A stretch of DNA of 64,000 nt from Lasiosphaeris hirsuta (GCA_030549175.1 JAUKUA010000005.1:4898001-4962000); one strand, 5' to 3'; shown: positions 45,217 to 56,499, counted from the first letter of the stretch. The notes: generated by a model from the letters alone, not told the origin. Made by a program: numbers and translations.

Positions 45217-46518
45217 GATAGAATCTATCTCGCTACGGCCTGTCTCGGGACTCAGCAGCAATTTTAATCGGAGTCGGGACGGTGAAATCTTATCAGATCT
45301 GATTCGGATCGGGCCCAATGAGGGGAACACTTGGGTGCCTGGAGCGCGGGAGGGGAAAATTTTCCAAACGGACTTGACCTAATTAGGCTGGAGCCAATGC
45401 GGATGAGGTAGGGCGGATTGCCAGTGTGGCCATGGACATTTTGAGGGCCGGCTACTGGGAAAAGAATGGGTATGTCAACGTCTTGCTAACGCCGCACATG
45501 GGCTATGTCGATATCGGTCAAAACTCCTAAAACCCCGCATGGTGAGATACAATCGAGTGAGGAAGACCCTTTCAGCCGTTTATAACTGGCATTATACAAC
45601 TTTGTATTACAATGGTAAAAGCCTTTATAGATGTATCACTGTCCAAATGCACAACCCGAGCGTGATAGGTAGATTGAGAAGGGTCGGACTTCCATCCTGT
45701 GGTCCCTGCGGAAAATCCACCGAAGCTGCCAGATATATTGACAGTCGGGTGATGAAACCAATGTCGTATTCTCCGGGAGGCTCTCGGTGGAAGAGTTACT
45801 GTCCTGATGATGTAGAAGTTCACCGACACTCGACGGAGAAGGGAAAGGGACTGAGCTATTTCCGGAGCAGCCGACCGATGCCATTGAGCGCACTGCCACA
45901 ATACAGATTTTGCTGATCCCAGCAAGAAGTTCCATATTGACCACTGAGATTCGGGGAATAGCCAAGAACGTAGCACCTAGGCTGGTTGCACGGGCGACGT
46001 GGTCATTGATTGGCCGGCCTGAACAACTGAACAATATCGACAGCATCTTCGGGTAAACCATGCTGGACAAGTGAAATCTCCATATTGATGCATGACTACA
46101 GTCGTGACTTGTGTAGGCTGGCTTGACTATCAACAAAAATGTCGACTGGAATGAGGAGGTAGAGGGAGTCATAAAAGAAAGGTTTCCTTGATTGGTTTTA
46201 ACGTCTTGTCCCAACAGTGCTGCTGATCTCATGCAAGCCAAGCCAAGCCCATATTCTACACTTCCCAGAGCAGCTATGGTATTGCACTATACTGCTAACC
46301 CTAAAGAAGGAATAACAATATCTTTTCCCATTCCCGTCTGCATCCTCTGCTGGTACTGCACACACAACAGAGAACCCTATCACCTGCCAGCAGGCGACGC
46401 CTCCCGACTGCAGCTCTCGAATTACAACTCGTCATGTTCGGCTCGATGCTTCTCGGACCTGTGCACCACACCAAATTAGCAACAACGCCCTCAAACTGAA
46501 CATGGAAACGGCTCAATA
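45217..46518. other. intergenic, no gene recognised
   Basis: Overlapping short frames on the minus strand (45572-46241) show no domain, splice signals or start context. The first 250 bases are probably the permease promoter. Confidence 0.45.
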
Positions 46519-47421
46519 TTACTCAGCATCAAAACCCCGCGACTCATCAAAGAAGATGGCATCCAACTTTTTCCACAAACTTTCTCCGCACATGCACTTC
46601 TCGTTGCACTGTCCCGGCCAGCAGAGCGGCGTAGTCGCAGGCAGGACATCGCACCCAACCGCGCGGCGAGCAGCCGGATACGGCTGGGCGAACCATTTCG
46701 CCATGTACCCCGTGCACCCAGGGAGGATGGGCTGGCACCAGTCGCAACAGGGGCAGTTCTCGGGGCAGACGGGCTTGACGCCGTACCAGGGGGGGAGCTT
46801 CGGGACTAGGCGTTCTGCTCCAAGTCGTGCTAGGGGAGGGAACTTGAAGTCTTGGTTGGTGGGGTCTTGGTCGGGGGTGTTCTTGGCTTGGTCGGATGGT
46901 CCGCTGAGGAGAGCCGTCTCTAGCTGCTTCATGAGTGTTTCTCGGCAGAGGCACTCGTTGCTGCACTTGCCGACGGGACAGACGGGGGTTTCCTCAGGGA
47001 GGGAGTCGCAGCCGATGAGGTTGCGGACCGTGTTGTACGTGGGCTGAGCCAGGTCGCGTCTGCGGCATTGAATGAGGGGCTCACACCAATCGCAGCAGGG
47101 GCAAGCCTCGGGACAGGTGATGATGGTGAAGGGAGGAAGTTTGCTGCCGGCTGGTGGTTCCAGGTCGGGACCGTTCCTGTTGCTCTCGGCAACACCCTCG
47201 TTGGTGCCTCCAGGGCACTCACAGCAGGGAATTCGGGCCTCCGGAAGAGAAACAACGATACCCGAGGACAAGTACAGCTCCCGAGAGGGGAGATTCAGGG
47301 CCTGGTCACAGCATCCCTGAAGGCAGAGGGCCGGGGCGGATGCAACGGCGGATGCAACGGCGGATGCAACGGCGGACGCTACCGCCAAGATTTGCACAAA
47401 GACGAGCGGCCCGAGGAACAT
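46519..47421 (-). CDS. secreted protein with two 11-cysteine repeats
   Basis: An intronless 300-aa frame. A signal peptide (MFLGPLVFVQILAVASAVAS) includes a four-fold AVAS repeat. Two homologous domains follow, about 95-168 and 208-287. Each has 11 cysteines in the order CPxxCPCCDWCxP, then C after 5-6 residues, then GCDxLPxxTPxC, GxC, xxxCxC and LxKxL. Examples are CPEACPCCDWCEP (103-115) and CPENCPCCDWCQP (219-231). The N-terminal region between signal and repeat 1 carries further cysteine pairs (QGCCDQ, IPCCECPGG). The linker is Pro/Asp-rich. No known cysteine-rich family (CFEM, hydrophobin, LysM, chitin-binding) matches the spacing. It is a stable extracellular protein by appearance; function unknown. 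It is divergent from the membrane protein at 48319. Confidence 0.8.
   Translation of the reverse strand: MFLGPLVFVQILAVASAVASAVASAVASAPALCLQGCCDQALNLPSRELYLSSGIVVSLPEARIPCCECPGGTNEGVAESNRNGPDLEPPAGSKLPPFTIITCPEACPCCDWCEPLIQCRRRDLAQPTYNTVRNLIGCDSLPEETPVCPVGKCSNECLCRETLMKQLETALLSGPSDQAKNTPDQDPTNQDFKFPPLARLGAERLVPKLPPWYGVKPVCPENCPCCDWCQPILPGCTGYMAKWFAQPYPAARRAVGCDVLPATTPLCWPGQCNEKCMCGESLWKKLDAIFFDESRGFDAE
47335..47382. repeat. 12-bp coding minisatellite (four units)
   Basis: Three perfect copies of GGCGGATGCAAC and one variant (GGCGGACGCTAC). On the minus strand they encode the AVAS repeats of the signal peptide of the 46519-47421 gene. Confidence 0.9.
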
Positions 47422-48206
47422 TGTGGGCTAAAGATGAGCCAGGTAGGATGCGAGTGGCTGGATTGGACTGATGTGGGATTGAAAGCTGATGTTGCAATAG
47501 GGTTAGAGAGTGGTTGCTTGCCACAAGACGGCCCACAATGTCCGGATGCTGTGCCTTTTAACTTGGGAATTCAGGACGTCACCATCATGGAAACGACATG
47601 TTGGTCCTATTCTTAGCCCCTTTTCTTTCTTCGCGTTTGATGCTGTCTGCGGGGAACTTTGCTCACCGAGAGGTTCCAAGACACTGTTCGGTGGACCACC
47701 CGATGAGTTCATGAAATGACTATCCCATTCGTCAGCTTTCAGCTCAGTCCAATTTGCAGACGCCATTGCTCACGACCTCGGCGTTTTGCTGCGCCCCCTG
47801 CACGCTGCTGCGCGTGCAGGAACCGCCGGAGGGATACAGCCGCCTATGATGAGGGTCAGCGAATAGATTGATCCCAAATCACAGCCTGACGAGTGCCTCA
47901 GAGATGTGCCTTGGCGGCAGCAACCCTCATTCGACGTCTCAAGGCCTACCGGAAAAACCCAACCAGGGAATCGGAATTCCCACTTTCCCATGTAGCCCCT
48001 GATTTGCCCTTCAATCAGCATTCACACCACTTCCAAAACATCGTTGACCCGTCAGCAAACAACCTCCATGGCCAGATACAAAAGTTCCGCTTCGCGAGAA
48101 GGTTGGCATCGTGTTACACGGTGACGCGTAGCATTTCGCACTTATCGCGGACATGCCGGCATCACGATTATGCCTCAGGAAGCTTCGCATCACATGTCAG
48201 CCACTG
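47422..48206. other. intergenic between divergent genes
   Basis: Holds the upstream regions of two divergent genes. A minus-strand frame starting at 47766 (MASANWTELKADEWDSHF) is open but has no further support. Confidence 0.4.
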
Positions 48207-48286
48207 AACTGCACCGATCCTCGTCTACTCCGACCCGCAGTTCCTTAACTGCACCGATTCTCGTCGACTCGGACCCCCAGTTCCTT
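48207..48286 (+). repeat. 40-bp direct tandem duplication
   Basis: Two adjacent 40-bp units starting AACTGCACCGAT and ending CAGTTCCTT differ at about five positions. They lie directly upstream of the start codon at 48319, probably in the 5' leader or core promoter. Confidence 0.85.
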
Positions 48287-48318
48287 CATTACCACCGTGT
48301 AATTCGCTGAATCCAACC

Positions 48319-50199
48319 ATGGTCGGTCGCCAATCTCACTCTCAAACCACAACGGCTCATCCCATGGCGGCAGAGGTAGTGTCGACCCAGCCGCGTGCCA
48401 GCTGGCCCTGCGCCGGCACACCTCATCACTATTGCTCCAACAGCATATCCTCCGCAGCCGCCTCGGGAACAATTCCAGAGCAGGATGAGTGCTGGGACCG
48501 GGGGCAGCGGAGGGCCGAGAACGAGCTCAAAATTATACCAAACACCATCACGACAGTCGAGACCCCACCCCTTACCCTCCAAAGAGACATTTGGACACGG
48601 AACCTCGCAATCGTCGAATTGATCCTCGCTTGGGCTGCTGCTATCGCGACGCTGGCAACCGGAATTATCATGCTTGTCTCCCCGAACGTGAATGTACCGG
48701 ATTACCTCCTGGGGAAAGCGGTCATGGTTGGGCCCACGCCCTACACGTGGATAAAAGTCAGCAGGTACCCCGGCGGCCATCGGATCTACAAAGTCAGCGA
48801 GTTCACCATGGTGGCTCTCCCTCTGATCCTTCAGATGCTCATCACAGTCATTTCGGGTTGTTTCGAATCCATCCATTCCACCACTCTTCGCTGGGCACTC
48901 TGGCATGAGGGACGGCTTCGTTACAACAGCAACTTGCGTCTTTTCACGAGCTCCAAGAGAAATGGTCCTAATAAGTGGCCTGCCAACGTCGTTGCTCTAA
49001 TTGGTCTCGTTTTGGTCTACGGCGGAGCATCAGTCATGATATTCCCCGTTTCTGTCACGGCCATCGTCACCTCAACCGGACCGGACGGCCTTCAACTCGA
49101 CTACAACGTCGATGCCATCGAGGTCCGGAACGGCATTGACTTCAACGGCTGGGGGCTAGCCGGACTCGGCGCGGGGCTTCTCCTCCAATCTATCATCTCC
49201 ACCTGGGCACTCCTCGACTCCGCCTACGTCGGCACCTGGAACGGGAACCCTCTCGCGACAGCCCGCGCCTGCAAAATCCTCCACGACACCATGCGCGACC
49301 CTCACGAGTCCACCACTTCATTATCCCACTCTTATTCTGACATGGAGCTGCTCCCCTCGCCTCACCAACCCCACCCCCAACTTAAACCCTCCCTCCCCGT
49401 CTTCACCCAACCACCCGCCCTCTCCCTCCTCCCTACTACGCGTACCTTTACGAATCTACTCTGGGCTACTTTCACCTTCCTCGCCCTCACAACCCTCACC
49501 GTCGCCCTCCTCGCCTCCCGCCCCTCTGCTACCCGCAGCAGCCGCGGCGCCTCCACCTCCCTCCTCTTTGTCCAGCGCTTCGCAGGGCACTCCTCCCCGT
49601 GGTACATCTTTCAATTCTTCGGCATAGTCGAAGCCGTCTACAATCGCAACCCCTACGGCACACGAATGGAGTACGTCGGATTGCTAATCCAGTGCGCAGC
49701 ATTATGCATTCCCATGTTTGGGTTACATGTTGCGGAGTTGTTATCTCAGATGCAGAGGGATGAAACCATCTGGAGACGCGCAGCGGGGGAGGGAGTTGAT
49801 CCTGATTCGAGCCTGATACTGCAGGGGGCGAGGAATTGGGAGAGCTGGGTGGTTTTTCTGTCCAAGTCAGTCGTCCCGTGGATATTCGGGTTTGCCGTCT
49901 CGTGTAATAGGAATATCTACTTTGCCACGTTGCCGATGGTGGCGGTGGCAACGGTATTTTTGGCGCTGGGGCTGTTTGCGGAGTATTTGATACGCGTGAG
50001 GCCGAAGGGGTCGCAGCCGGCGACGTATGGGAATGTGCTGGCGTTGGTGGAGTTGGTGGACGATTGGGGGCATGAGAGGGTATTTTGGGGGGATAAGGGG
50101 GTTTATGAGGGAGAGGTGAGGCGGGCGGGTACGGCGGGGAGAATGTTGGGGGATGTGAGGGAGGGGGTGAGGTATGTTGGTCTCGGGAGGGAGGGTTAA
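48319..50199 (+). CDS. polytopic fungal membrane protein, unknown function
   Basis: An intronless 626-aa frame from MVGRQSHSQTTTAHP. Hydrophobic segments near residues 97-120, 158-180, 218-245, 275-300, 385-405, 450-475, 518-538 and 545-568 suggest about eight helices. Between helices 4 and 5 is a Ser/Pro-rich cytosolic loop. The tail has PATYGNVLALVELVDDWG, a motif seen at the C-terminus of a large family of Pezizomycotina membrane proteins (usually PATYGxLQTLxDLVDxW). No catalytic or transport motif is recognised. The C-terminal 250 bases are markedly G-rich. The gene appears intact. Confidence 0.75.
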   Translation: MVGRQSHSQTTTAHPMAAEVVSTQPRASWPCAGTPHHYCSNSISSAAASGTIPEQDECWDRGQRRAENELKIIPNTITTVETPPLTLQRDIWTRNLAIVELILAWAAAIATLATGIIMLVSPNVNVPDYLLGKAVMVGPTPYTWIKVSRYPGGHRIYKVSEFTMVALPLILQMLITVISGCFESIHSTTLRWALWHEGRLRYNSNLRLFTSSKRNGPNKWPANVVALIGLVLVYGGASVMIFPVSVTAIVTSTGPDGLQLDYNVDAIEVRNGIDFNGWGLAGLGAGLLLQSIISTWALLDSAYVGTWNGNPLATARACKILHDTMRDPHESTTSLSHSYSDMELLPSPHQPHPQLKPSLPVFTQPPALSLLPTTRTFTNLLWATFTFLALTTLTVALLASRPSATRSSRGASTSLLFVQRFAGHSSPWYIFQFFGIVEAVYNRNPYGTRMEYVGLLIQCAALCIPMFGLHVAELLSQMQRDETIWRRAAGEGVDPDSSLILQGARNWESWVVFLSKSVVPWIFGFAVSCNRNIYFATLPMVAVATVFLALGLFAEYLIRVRPKGSQPATYGNVLALVELVDDWGHERVFWGDKGVYEGEVRRAGTAGRMLGDVREGVRYVGLGREG

Positions 50200-50385
50200 C
50201 ATAGAGGAAGATGGCCTCGTGGCTCAAGGTTTTTTTATGTCTAAAATTTACCCGATGCGGCCCTCCTAGATGAGGCTCGCGGGCCGAGAAACGCATCGCC
50301 ATGTTTAATTAGCCAGCTAAAGCAATAAACACTTGGCATTCTTAGCCCCCTGTACAAGTGCCCTAGGGTAATAACAGACATTCCC

Positions 50386-50445
50386 TCAAACCTACCATCA
50401 AACCTGCTATCAAACCTAAACCTGCCTTGAAACCTGCCTTCAGAG
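50386..50445 (+). repeat. short imperfect repeats of CAAACCTGC
   Basis: Five to six copies of a 12-14 bp unit around (T)CAAACCT(G/A)CC. No coding sense. Confidence 0.7.
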
Positions 50446-50524
50446 CTTCAACCCTGGCCTTCATGCTTGCCCCTCATCACCTGTCTTACTCCTCCTCTCC
50501 ACTTAATTTTTTGACTCGTATCAG

Positions 50525-50968
50525 ATGGAACAAGCTCACGCCAAAGAAAGTGAGCAATTGTCGGGCCAGGTCTCATTGCTTCTCAAACAGTTAAGTGGTG
50601 TGGACCGTGGCCCGAAAGGATTGAGCGATTTGTGGAAAAACGCCCAACAAGCCGTACCAAACTCGGTGGAGAAGACGTTATTGGAAGCTGGGTTCGGAGT
50701 TTGGCTTGCTTACATTTGTACGAAACGTAGTGCCGAAAACAAAGACAAGTTTGCTGGCAAAGCTGCTCGCGATTTGGTTACCAACCTTGAAACACAAATC
50801 GGTCTACGCTTTGAGTTATGCTTGTATGGTAGAAGTACATTGCCGCACGCTGAACCACACGCGCTCCGATGTAGCTTATCATTAACACAAAAACAGGATA
50901 CATGTAGCGGAAAAAAGGGCCATCTAACCCGAGGTTGGGGTACTACGCCGCGACGCTCTCGTCTTTAA
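50525..50968 (+). CDS. hypothetical protein at the edge of the AT-rich block
   Basis: A 147-codon frame with ATG after CTCGTATCAG. The first 95 residues (MEQAHAKESEQLSGQVSLLL, KGLSDLWKNAQQAVPNSVEK, EAGFGVWLAYICTKRS) look like a real helical protein. The last 50 are basic and less convincing. No domain is recognised. It lies 110 bp before the first LTR, so it could be a host gene truncated by the transposon block or part of an element. Confidence 0.3.
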   Translation: MEQAHAKESEQLSGQVSLLLKQLSGVDRGPKGLSDLWKNAQQAVPNSVEKTLLEAGFGVWLAYICTKRSAENKDKFAGKAARDLVTNLETQIGLRFELCLYGRSTLPHAEPHALRCSLSLTQKQDTCSGKKGHLTRGWGTTPRRSRL

Positions 50969-51081
50969 CTATAAACTCGGCCCCTAATTAGTTAGGTCAC
51001 ATAACCATTTAAAAGAAAAAAAAAGAAAAACACATGGTAAGGCCCTCCCCCTCCTAATTATCTAAATTGAAGGTAGAGTGC

Positions 51082-52411
51082 TGTGACACAGGCCAGTCCG
51101 CGGAGGTCTGGGGTGTGACAACCGCAAGGTGAGGTATCAGGTGAAGGGTCAGTCTACAGAGCTTTAACCTTTTCCTAACTCTCGACTCAACCGTTCGGCG
51201 AACCACCCCGACAATTGCTGTTGGTCTAGTTCAGAGCTTTCACACGACGAACTTAGAGACTTGATCTTCGCAAGGCTTAATAAAGCTCAAGGTCCGATTC
51301 AGAGGTTTAGAACAGAACGGTAAGGGAGTTAACTGTCGCAATACAAAGTGGTGGAAAGCCAGGGAGAAGGAGGTTCAGGGAGATAGAATGATCCAACAGG
51401 AGATAAGGCACAATACTTCGCAGTTACAAGTTAGGAGAAACAGAAGGGTTCACAAGGTTATATTACCCCTCAGCTTCACTGAAGTTCAGCTGATAATCTT
51501 TCTAGGTTTGTCCAAAGAGAACTAGGGAGCTTCTTCCTCTCGAGGATCCATCGTAGCGTACCTGTCTTATTTATGGAAGGCTATGTATAAGATACAAGGA
51601 TACTAAAATACCTAGAAGATCTTTCTAACCGCCCGTCGGTCCCGAATCTCCTTTCTAGCCGCCCGTCTCTTATACCTTACAAATTAGCGGCTATAAGCTA
51701 AGTAAAGCCGGCCTATCATATGTTAGTCCACGGCCGGTATCAGTACTTATCTATACAGCTCTAACGGCATAGTATCTATTACTATAGGTGTTCCTTCACG
51801 TCCTTGGTACTTACGTTAGCCACAGTACTGTTAGGTTGATCCCCGGGTCGGCTATTACAACAACGGTTCCCTTCGTGACTTACACGTGGGAGTCACGGCT
51901 ACCTATCACCACTGAAGCTAGACTCCGGAGAACGTCGGGTTCTAGGTCTTCTAAAGGAATACTAGTAATAACGAGGAGGTCCATGATTCGAAAGACTAAC
52001 TATAGGATCTTAGTTGACTATATAAGCCTTGATCACGATATTAAGGTTAAGTAGCTTGTCCATGACAAATCTGAAGTCTAATAACGTTACCTAACGCAGA
52101 TAAGATCCGTTGTACGGCTACTTTAGCTTATAAGTAGCTTTAGGTATTCCGTTACGACCCGTAGGTACTTAGGAAAGTCCGTTGACCTATATATCGGCTA
52201 AATAGGCTATTAGTTATACATAGGAGTATGTTTTGAGATTAGGCTATATTAAAGCTATCCTCTATAATAGTTTCCTTATCTATATAATTTATAATAGTTA
52301 CTTATAGGTCAATAGGTATATACTTCTTATATATAGTTCGTACTGTTAATATATAACTCAGTTAAGGAGGTCAGTAACCTTGTTAACCTAGGTAAACTTA
52401 TTAGTATGATA
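51082..52411 (-). repeat. LTR copy A (1.33 kb), reverse orientation
   Basis: It begins TGTGACAC and ends TATGATA, the reverse complement of copies B and C (for example GGGGTGTGACAACCGCAAGG at 51109 matches the end of copy B). The first 1 kb is less mutated than the last 0.3 kb. By position and orientation it fits the 3' LTR of the minus-strand element whose integrase and RT lie at 52412-56499. Confidence 0.75.
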
Positions 52412-54335
52412 CTATCCCCCCTCCTATAAAGACTCGCCTTAAGTCCTAAGGTTAATAACCCTAAGGTCTCTTAGCTTACGTAGGTACTTAACGTGAAAGT
52501 CCTAAAGTTCCTAGGTGTCAAAAAAGTACTCGTATAGTTCCTAAGTCTAATCCTTCTCTTTAGGATATCCCTTCTATTTAACGAGATACTTCACTATCCT
52601 TTTCTAGGTACGGAAGTTTATGATTTCTTCTACTACAAATTTCTTAAAGTAAACGTCTCTTACTTACTCTAAGACTTAAATAAGGTTAAGGATTAGCTAG
52701 GAGCCGGTTCGGAAAGGTTCAATGAAAAAGACATAAAAGATAAGATAAATTTTCTAATACTCCGGAAGTTTAAGTTTTACGGCTATAGAAGATACTACCT
52801 TAGAAATCTTAAACGGGCTTAGTAGCTTCCTATCTAGTTTCTTAGAAGGTCTCTTAGTCTTAATATTCCATATGTTAAGTATTACTAGTTACTTTTTTTT
52901 AAAAGAAGATACTTCCGTCTTCTTCTTATTTATATACTTCTTTATCCGTTCCTAAGATTCTTTAAGGGTTTCGTAAAGGTTCTCATAGACCATTGTCATC
53001 TAGTATACTATAATCTCACTGTATAGGTTACACGTAGATTCGTTAGGTAGATTGTTTATGGCCAGATGATATCTGTAATTAACATAGAACGGGGAGTTGT
53101 TAATAGAAGTTAATCTAGTATTATTCTACGCGAATTTAGCTATAGATAATAGGATATCTTAGTTATTTATCTCGTAGTTAACGAAAGCCCTAAGATAAGC
53201 TTCGATATGTTAATTAAGACGTTTAGTCTAGTTATCTATTTTAAGATAGAACGAAGTTGATATCTTTGGTTTAACTCCGATATATTTAAGGAAGTTATGC
53301 CATAGGCCTACGTTAAACTAGGAATCCCGATCGGAGATAATACTAGTAGGTATGCCGTGATATTTCTAATATTCATAGGTAAAAATTAAGATTAAGTCTT
53401 TTATCTTCTTAGTATTGTCTTTTAAAGAGATAAAATATATCATTTTAGTAAAGGTATTAACAATGACCCAGAAGAAACTATATCTATTAGAGAGAGGAAG
53501 GTCCGTTATGAAGTTTATTAAAATGAGCCTCTAAGGAAAGTATTCTAGTTCGATAGGATAAAGTAGTTCGAAAAGAAAGTAGCGTCTTAGCTTGTTACTT
53601 TAACACTCATGATAAGAGCGTACAAAGTTAGCGACGTCCTTCTCGAGATTTTACTAGAACATATACCGTCTAATAAGTTTAGCGGTTTTATCTATACCTA
53701 TATGGCCTACCACTTTAGTATCATATTCGGAGTAGATGATCTAGATCTTAAGTTCTTTATTATCAAAGATCTAAATACGATTTTTTATGAATAAGATTTT
53801 ATCCTCGTTAGTTACATCTTTTCTAAGGGAAACTAAAGCCTCTTAATACGTTTTATCTATAGAAGTAGTAGTCCGGATTTACTTAAAAAATTCTTTATTT
53901 TACTTTAGTATCGAAATGTTATAGAGACGTACTTTTGAAAGTATAAACGTAAGAACTTTAAAGTGTAAGAAATATTCTTTATTTAAAATAGAGGTTATCG
54001 GTTAGTTTTTATCCTTCCTTTTCGGAAGATATTCTTCGTGCCATAAGAAAGTATCTACCTTAGTATTTTATATACCGGGATAGAAATTAATAACGAAATC
54101 GAAGGTAGCGAGCTACTGAGCCTATCGGGCTTAGCGGCGGTTAAGGACCTTTACGATTTAGAAGTATTCTAGATTACGGTAGTCTAAGAAGACTTCGATA
54201 CGGTATTTAGCTTCCTTAAGGTAATGTCTCTAACATTAGAAGTAATCAACTATCGTTAGGAGTTCCTTATCGTAGATCTCGTAGTTAGTTTCTATAGGAA
54301 TTAACTTTCTCGAGTAAAACATTATAAGATATATC
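52412..54335 (-). pseudogene. Ty3/gypsy integrase region, RIP-inactivated
   Basis: The minus strand reads HGIPTSIISDRD (53359-53324), then VGLWHNFLKYIGVKPKIS, HIEAYLRAFVNYE and NSPFYVNYRYHLAINNLP (down to about 53040). This is the order of the catalytic core of gypsy integrases, with the central Asp in SDRD. Stops replace expected Gln and Trp codons throughout. RNase H should lie between here and the RT, interrupted by LTR copy B. Confidence 0.75.
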
Positions 54336-55662
54336 TGTCACACTGGTAGGCTTACCTAGGTCAACAAGGGTCATCAACCTCCTTGACCAAGCACCAGCGG
54401 TACGAACCACACACAAGAAGCACATACCCATTGACCTACGAACATTCATCACGGATCACGTAGATAAGGGAACCATCACAGAGGATGGCCATAACGTAGC
54501 TCAAACTCGGGACACGATCCCACGTGTGGCTAATGGCCTATTCAGCCGGTACACAGGTCAGCGGATTCTCATAAGCGCCCACGGGTTGTGATGGAACGCC
54601 TAGAACCACTCATAAGCCAGAGCAGCCGTACAAACGGATCTCACCCGTACTAGGCAACGTCATTAGACTTTAGATTTGTCATGGACAAGCCATTCAACCT
54701 CAGTATCGTGGTCAGGGCCTACACAGTTAGCCTAGACCCTACAGCTAGTCTTTCGAATCATGGACCTTCCCACTATCGCTGGCATCCCTTTGGAAGACCT
54801 AGAACCCGATGTTCTCCGGAGTCTAGCTTCAGTAGCGACAGGTAGCCGCGACCCCCGCGTATGAGTCATAAAGGGAACCGTTACTGTAACAACCGACCAG
54901 GGGATCAACCTAACAGTACTATGGCTAACGTAAGTACCAAGGACGTGAAGGAATACCTACAGCGATAGACACCATGTTACTAGAGCTGTATGGATAAGTA
55001 CTGATACCGCCCGTGGACTAACGTATGATAGGCCGGCTTTACTTAGCTTGTAACTACTAATTTATAGGGCGTAAGAGACGGCCGGCCGGAAAGGAGATTC
55101 GGGACCGACAGGTGGCTAGGAGGACCCTTTAGGTATTTTAGTATCCTTATATTTTGTACATAGCCTCCCATAAGTAAAGTAGGTATACTACGATAGATCC
55201 TCAAGAGGAAGAAGCTCCCCAGTTCTCTTTGGACAAACCTAGAAAGATTATCAGCTGAACTTTAGTAAAGCTAAGGGGTAATATAACCTTATGAACCCTT
55301 CTATTTCTCTCGACTTACAACTACGAAGTATTATGTCTTATCCTCTGTTAGATCAATCTATCTCCCTGAACCTCCTTCTCCCTGGCTCTCTACCACTTTA
55401 CATTACGACAGTTAACTCCCTCACCGTTCTGTTCTAAACCTCTGAATCGGACCTTAAGCTTTATTAAGCCTTACAAAGATCAAGTCCCTAAGTTCGTCGT
55501 GTAAAAGCTCTGAACTAGACCAACAGCAATTGTCGGGGTGGTTCGTTGAACGGTTAAGTCGAGAGTAAGGAAAAGGTTAAAGCTCTACAGTCTGACTCTT
55601 CATTTGATATCTCACCTTGTGGTTGTCACACCCCAGACCTTCTAGGGCTGGCCTATATCACA
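54336..55662 (+). repeat. LTR copy B: solo LTR with target-site duplication
   Basis: 1327 bp from TGTCACACTGGTAGG to GCCTATATCACA, flanked on both sides by ATATC, a 5-bp target duplication. It sits inside the minus-strand pol relic (integrase on one side, RT on the other) in the opposite orientation to copy A, so it is a later nested insertion reduced to a solo LTR. Confidence 0.85.
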
Positions 55663-56499
55663 ATATCCTACCGTTATTTTACTTCTGTGATATTATTTCT
55701 CCTAATATGTAGTTTAATATGTTAGGCTCGATAATAGGTAGTCTATTAGGGTTAAAATAAACTAAAACAAGGGCTTTAATAAAGGCTTTTTTTAATACTT
55801 TAAATACTATGTTTATTTAGTTATTTTATATCTAGGTTTTTTAGGTAAGGTTTATGGAATTAGTAAGTAGTTTGATAATACGTGAGTAGCCTTTGATATA
55901 GTACCTATAGAAGTTTACGAATCTATTGAATTACTAGACTCCTTTTACCGATTTTAGTTGTTCCTATGAAAGGATATATTTTACCTTATCTTTTAACATT
56001 ACGATATCCTTAGTATTAATGATATAGCCTAGGTATTTCAATTCCTTAGTATCCTATATACATTTAGTAAGGTTAATAGTAAGGTTATACTCTTAAAGTC
56101 GCTTAAGGACTTCGACGACAATTCTATCGTGTTTCTTTTTTAAACTTATATAGATGAGGAGGTTATTAATGTAGGACAGGAAGCCTTAATCGGTAAGATC
56201 TCGAAAGATATGATTTATTATATCTTAAAAGGTAGTAGGAGTATTAGTAAAGCCGAAAGATATTACGTTAAACTTAAAAAGACCGTAATAGGTTTGGAAT
56301 GTTATTTTCTACTCGTAGCTTTCCTTTATCTGGATCAAATTGAAACCTAACTTTAGATCTATCTTTATAAAGATAACAGATCTAGCGAAGGCGTCTTAAA
56401 GTTCGGTGATCAGAGGTAGCGGGTAGTGGTTCTTAACAGTTTGTTCGTTGATCTTTCGATAGTCGACTATAAGACGGAGATTTTCCAAATCTCTTATAG
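55663..56499 (-). pseudogene. Ty3/gypsy reverse transcriptase region, RIP-inactivated
   Basis: The minus strand reads LRLIVDYRKINEQTVKNHYP (56480-56421), then FIKIDLKLGFNLIQIKE, FGFTNTPTTF and GFLSYINNLLI (down to about 56150), the order of gypsy RT blocks. The catalytic YxDD is degraded to YINN, and stops interrupt the frame. It is cut by copy C on its 5' side and by copy B downstream. Confidence 0.75.

Noticed and set aside
45572..46241. overlapping minus-strand ORFs
   Set aside because: Mutually overlapping frames without recognisable protein features.
50386..50445. CRISPR-like spaced repeats
   Set aside because: The units are degenerate, adjacent and without spacers; the genome is fungal.
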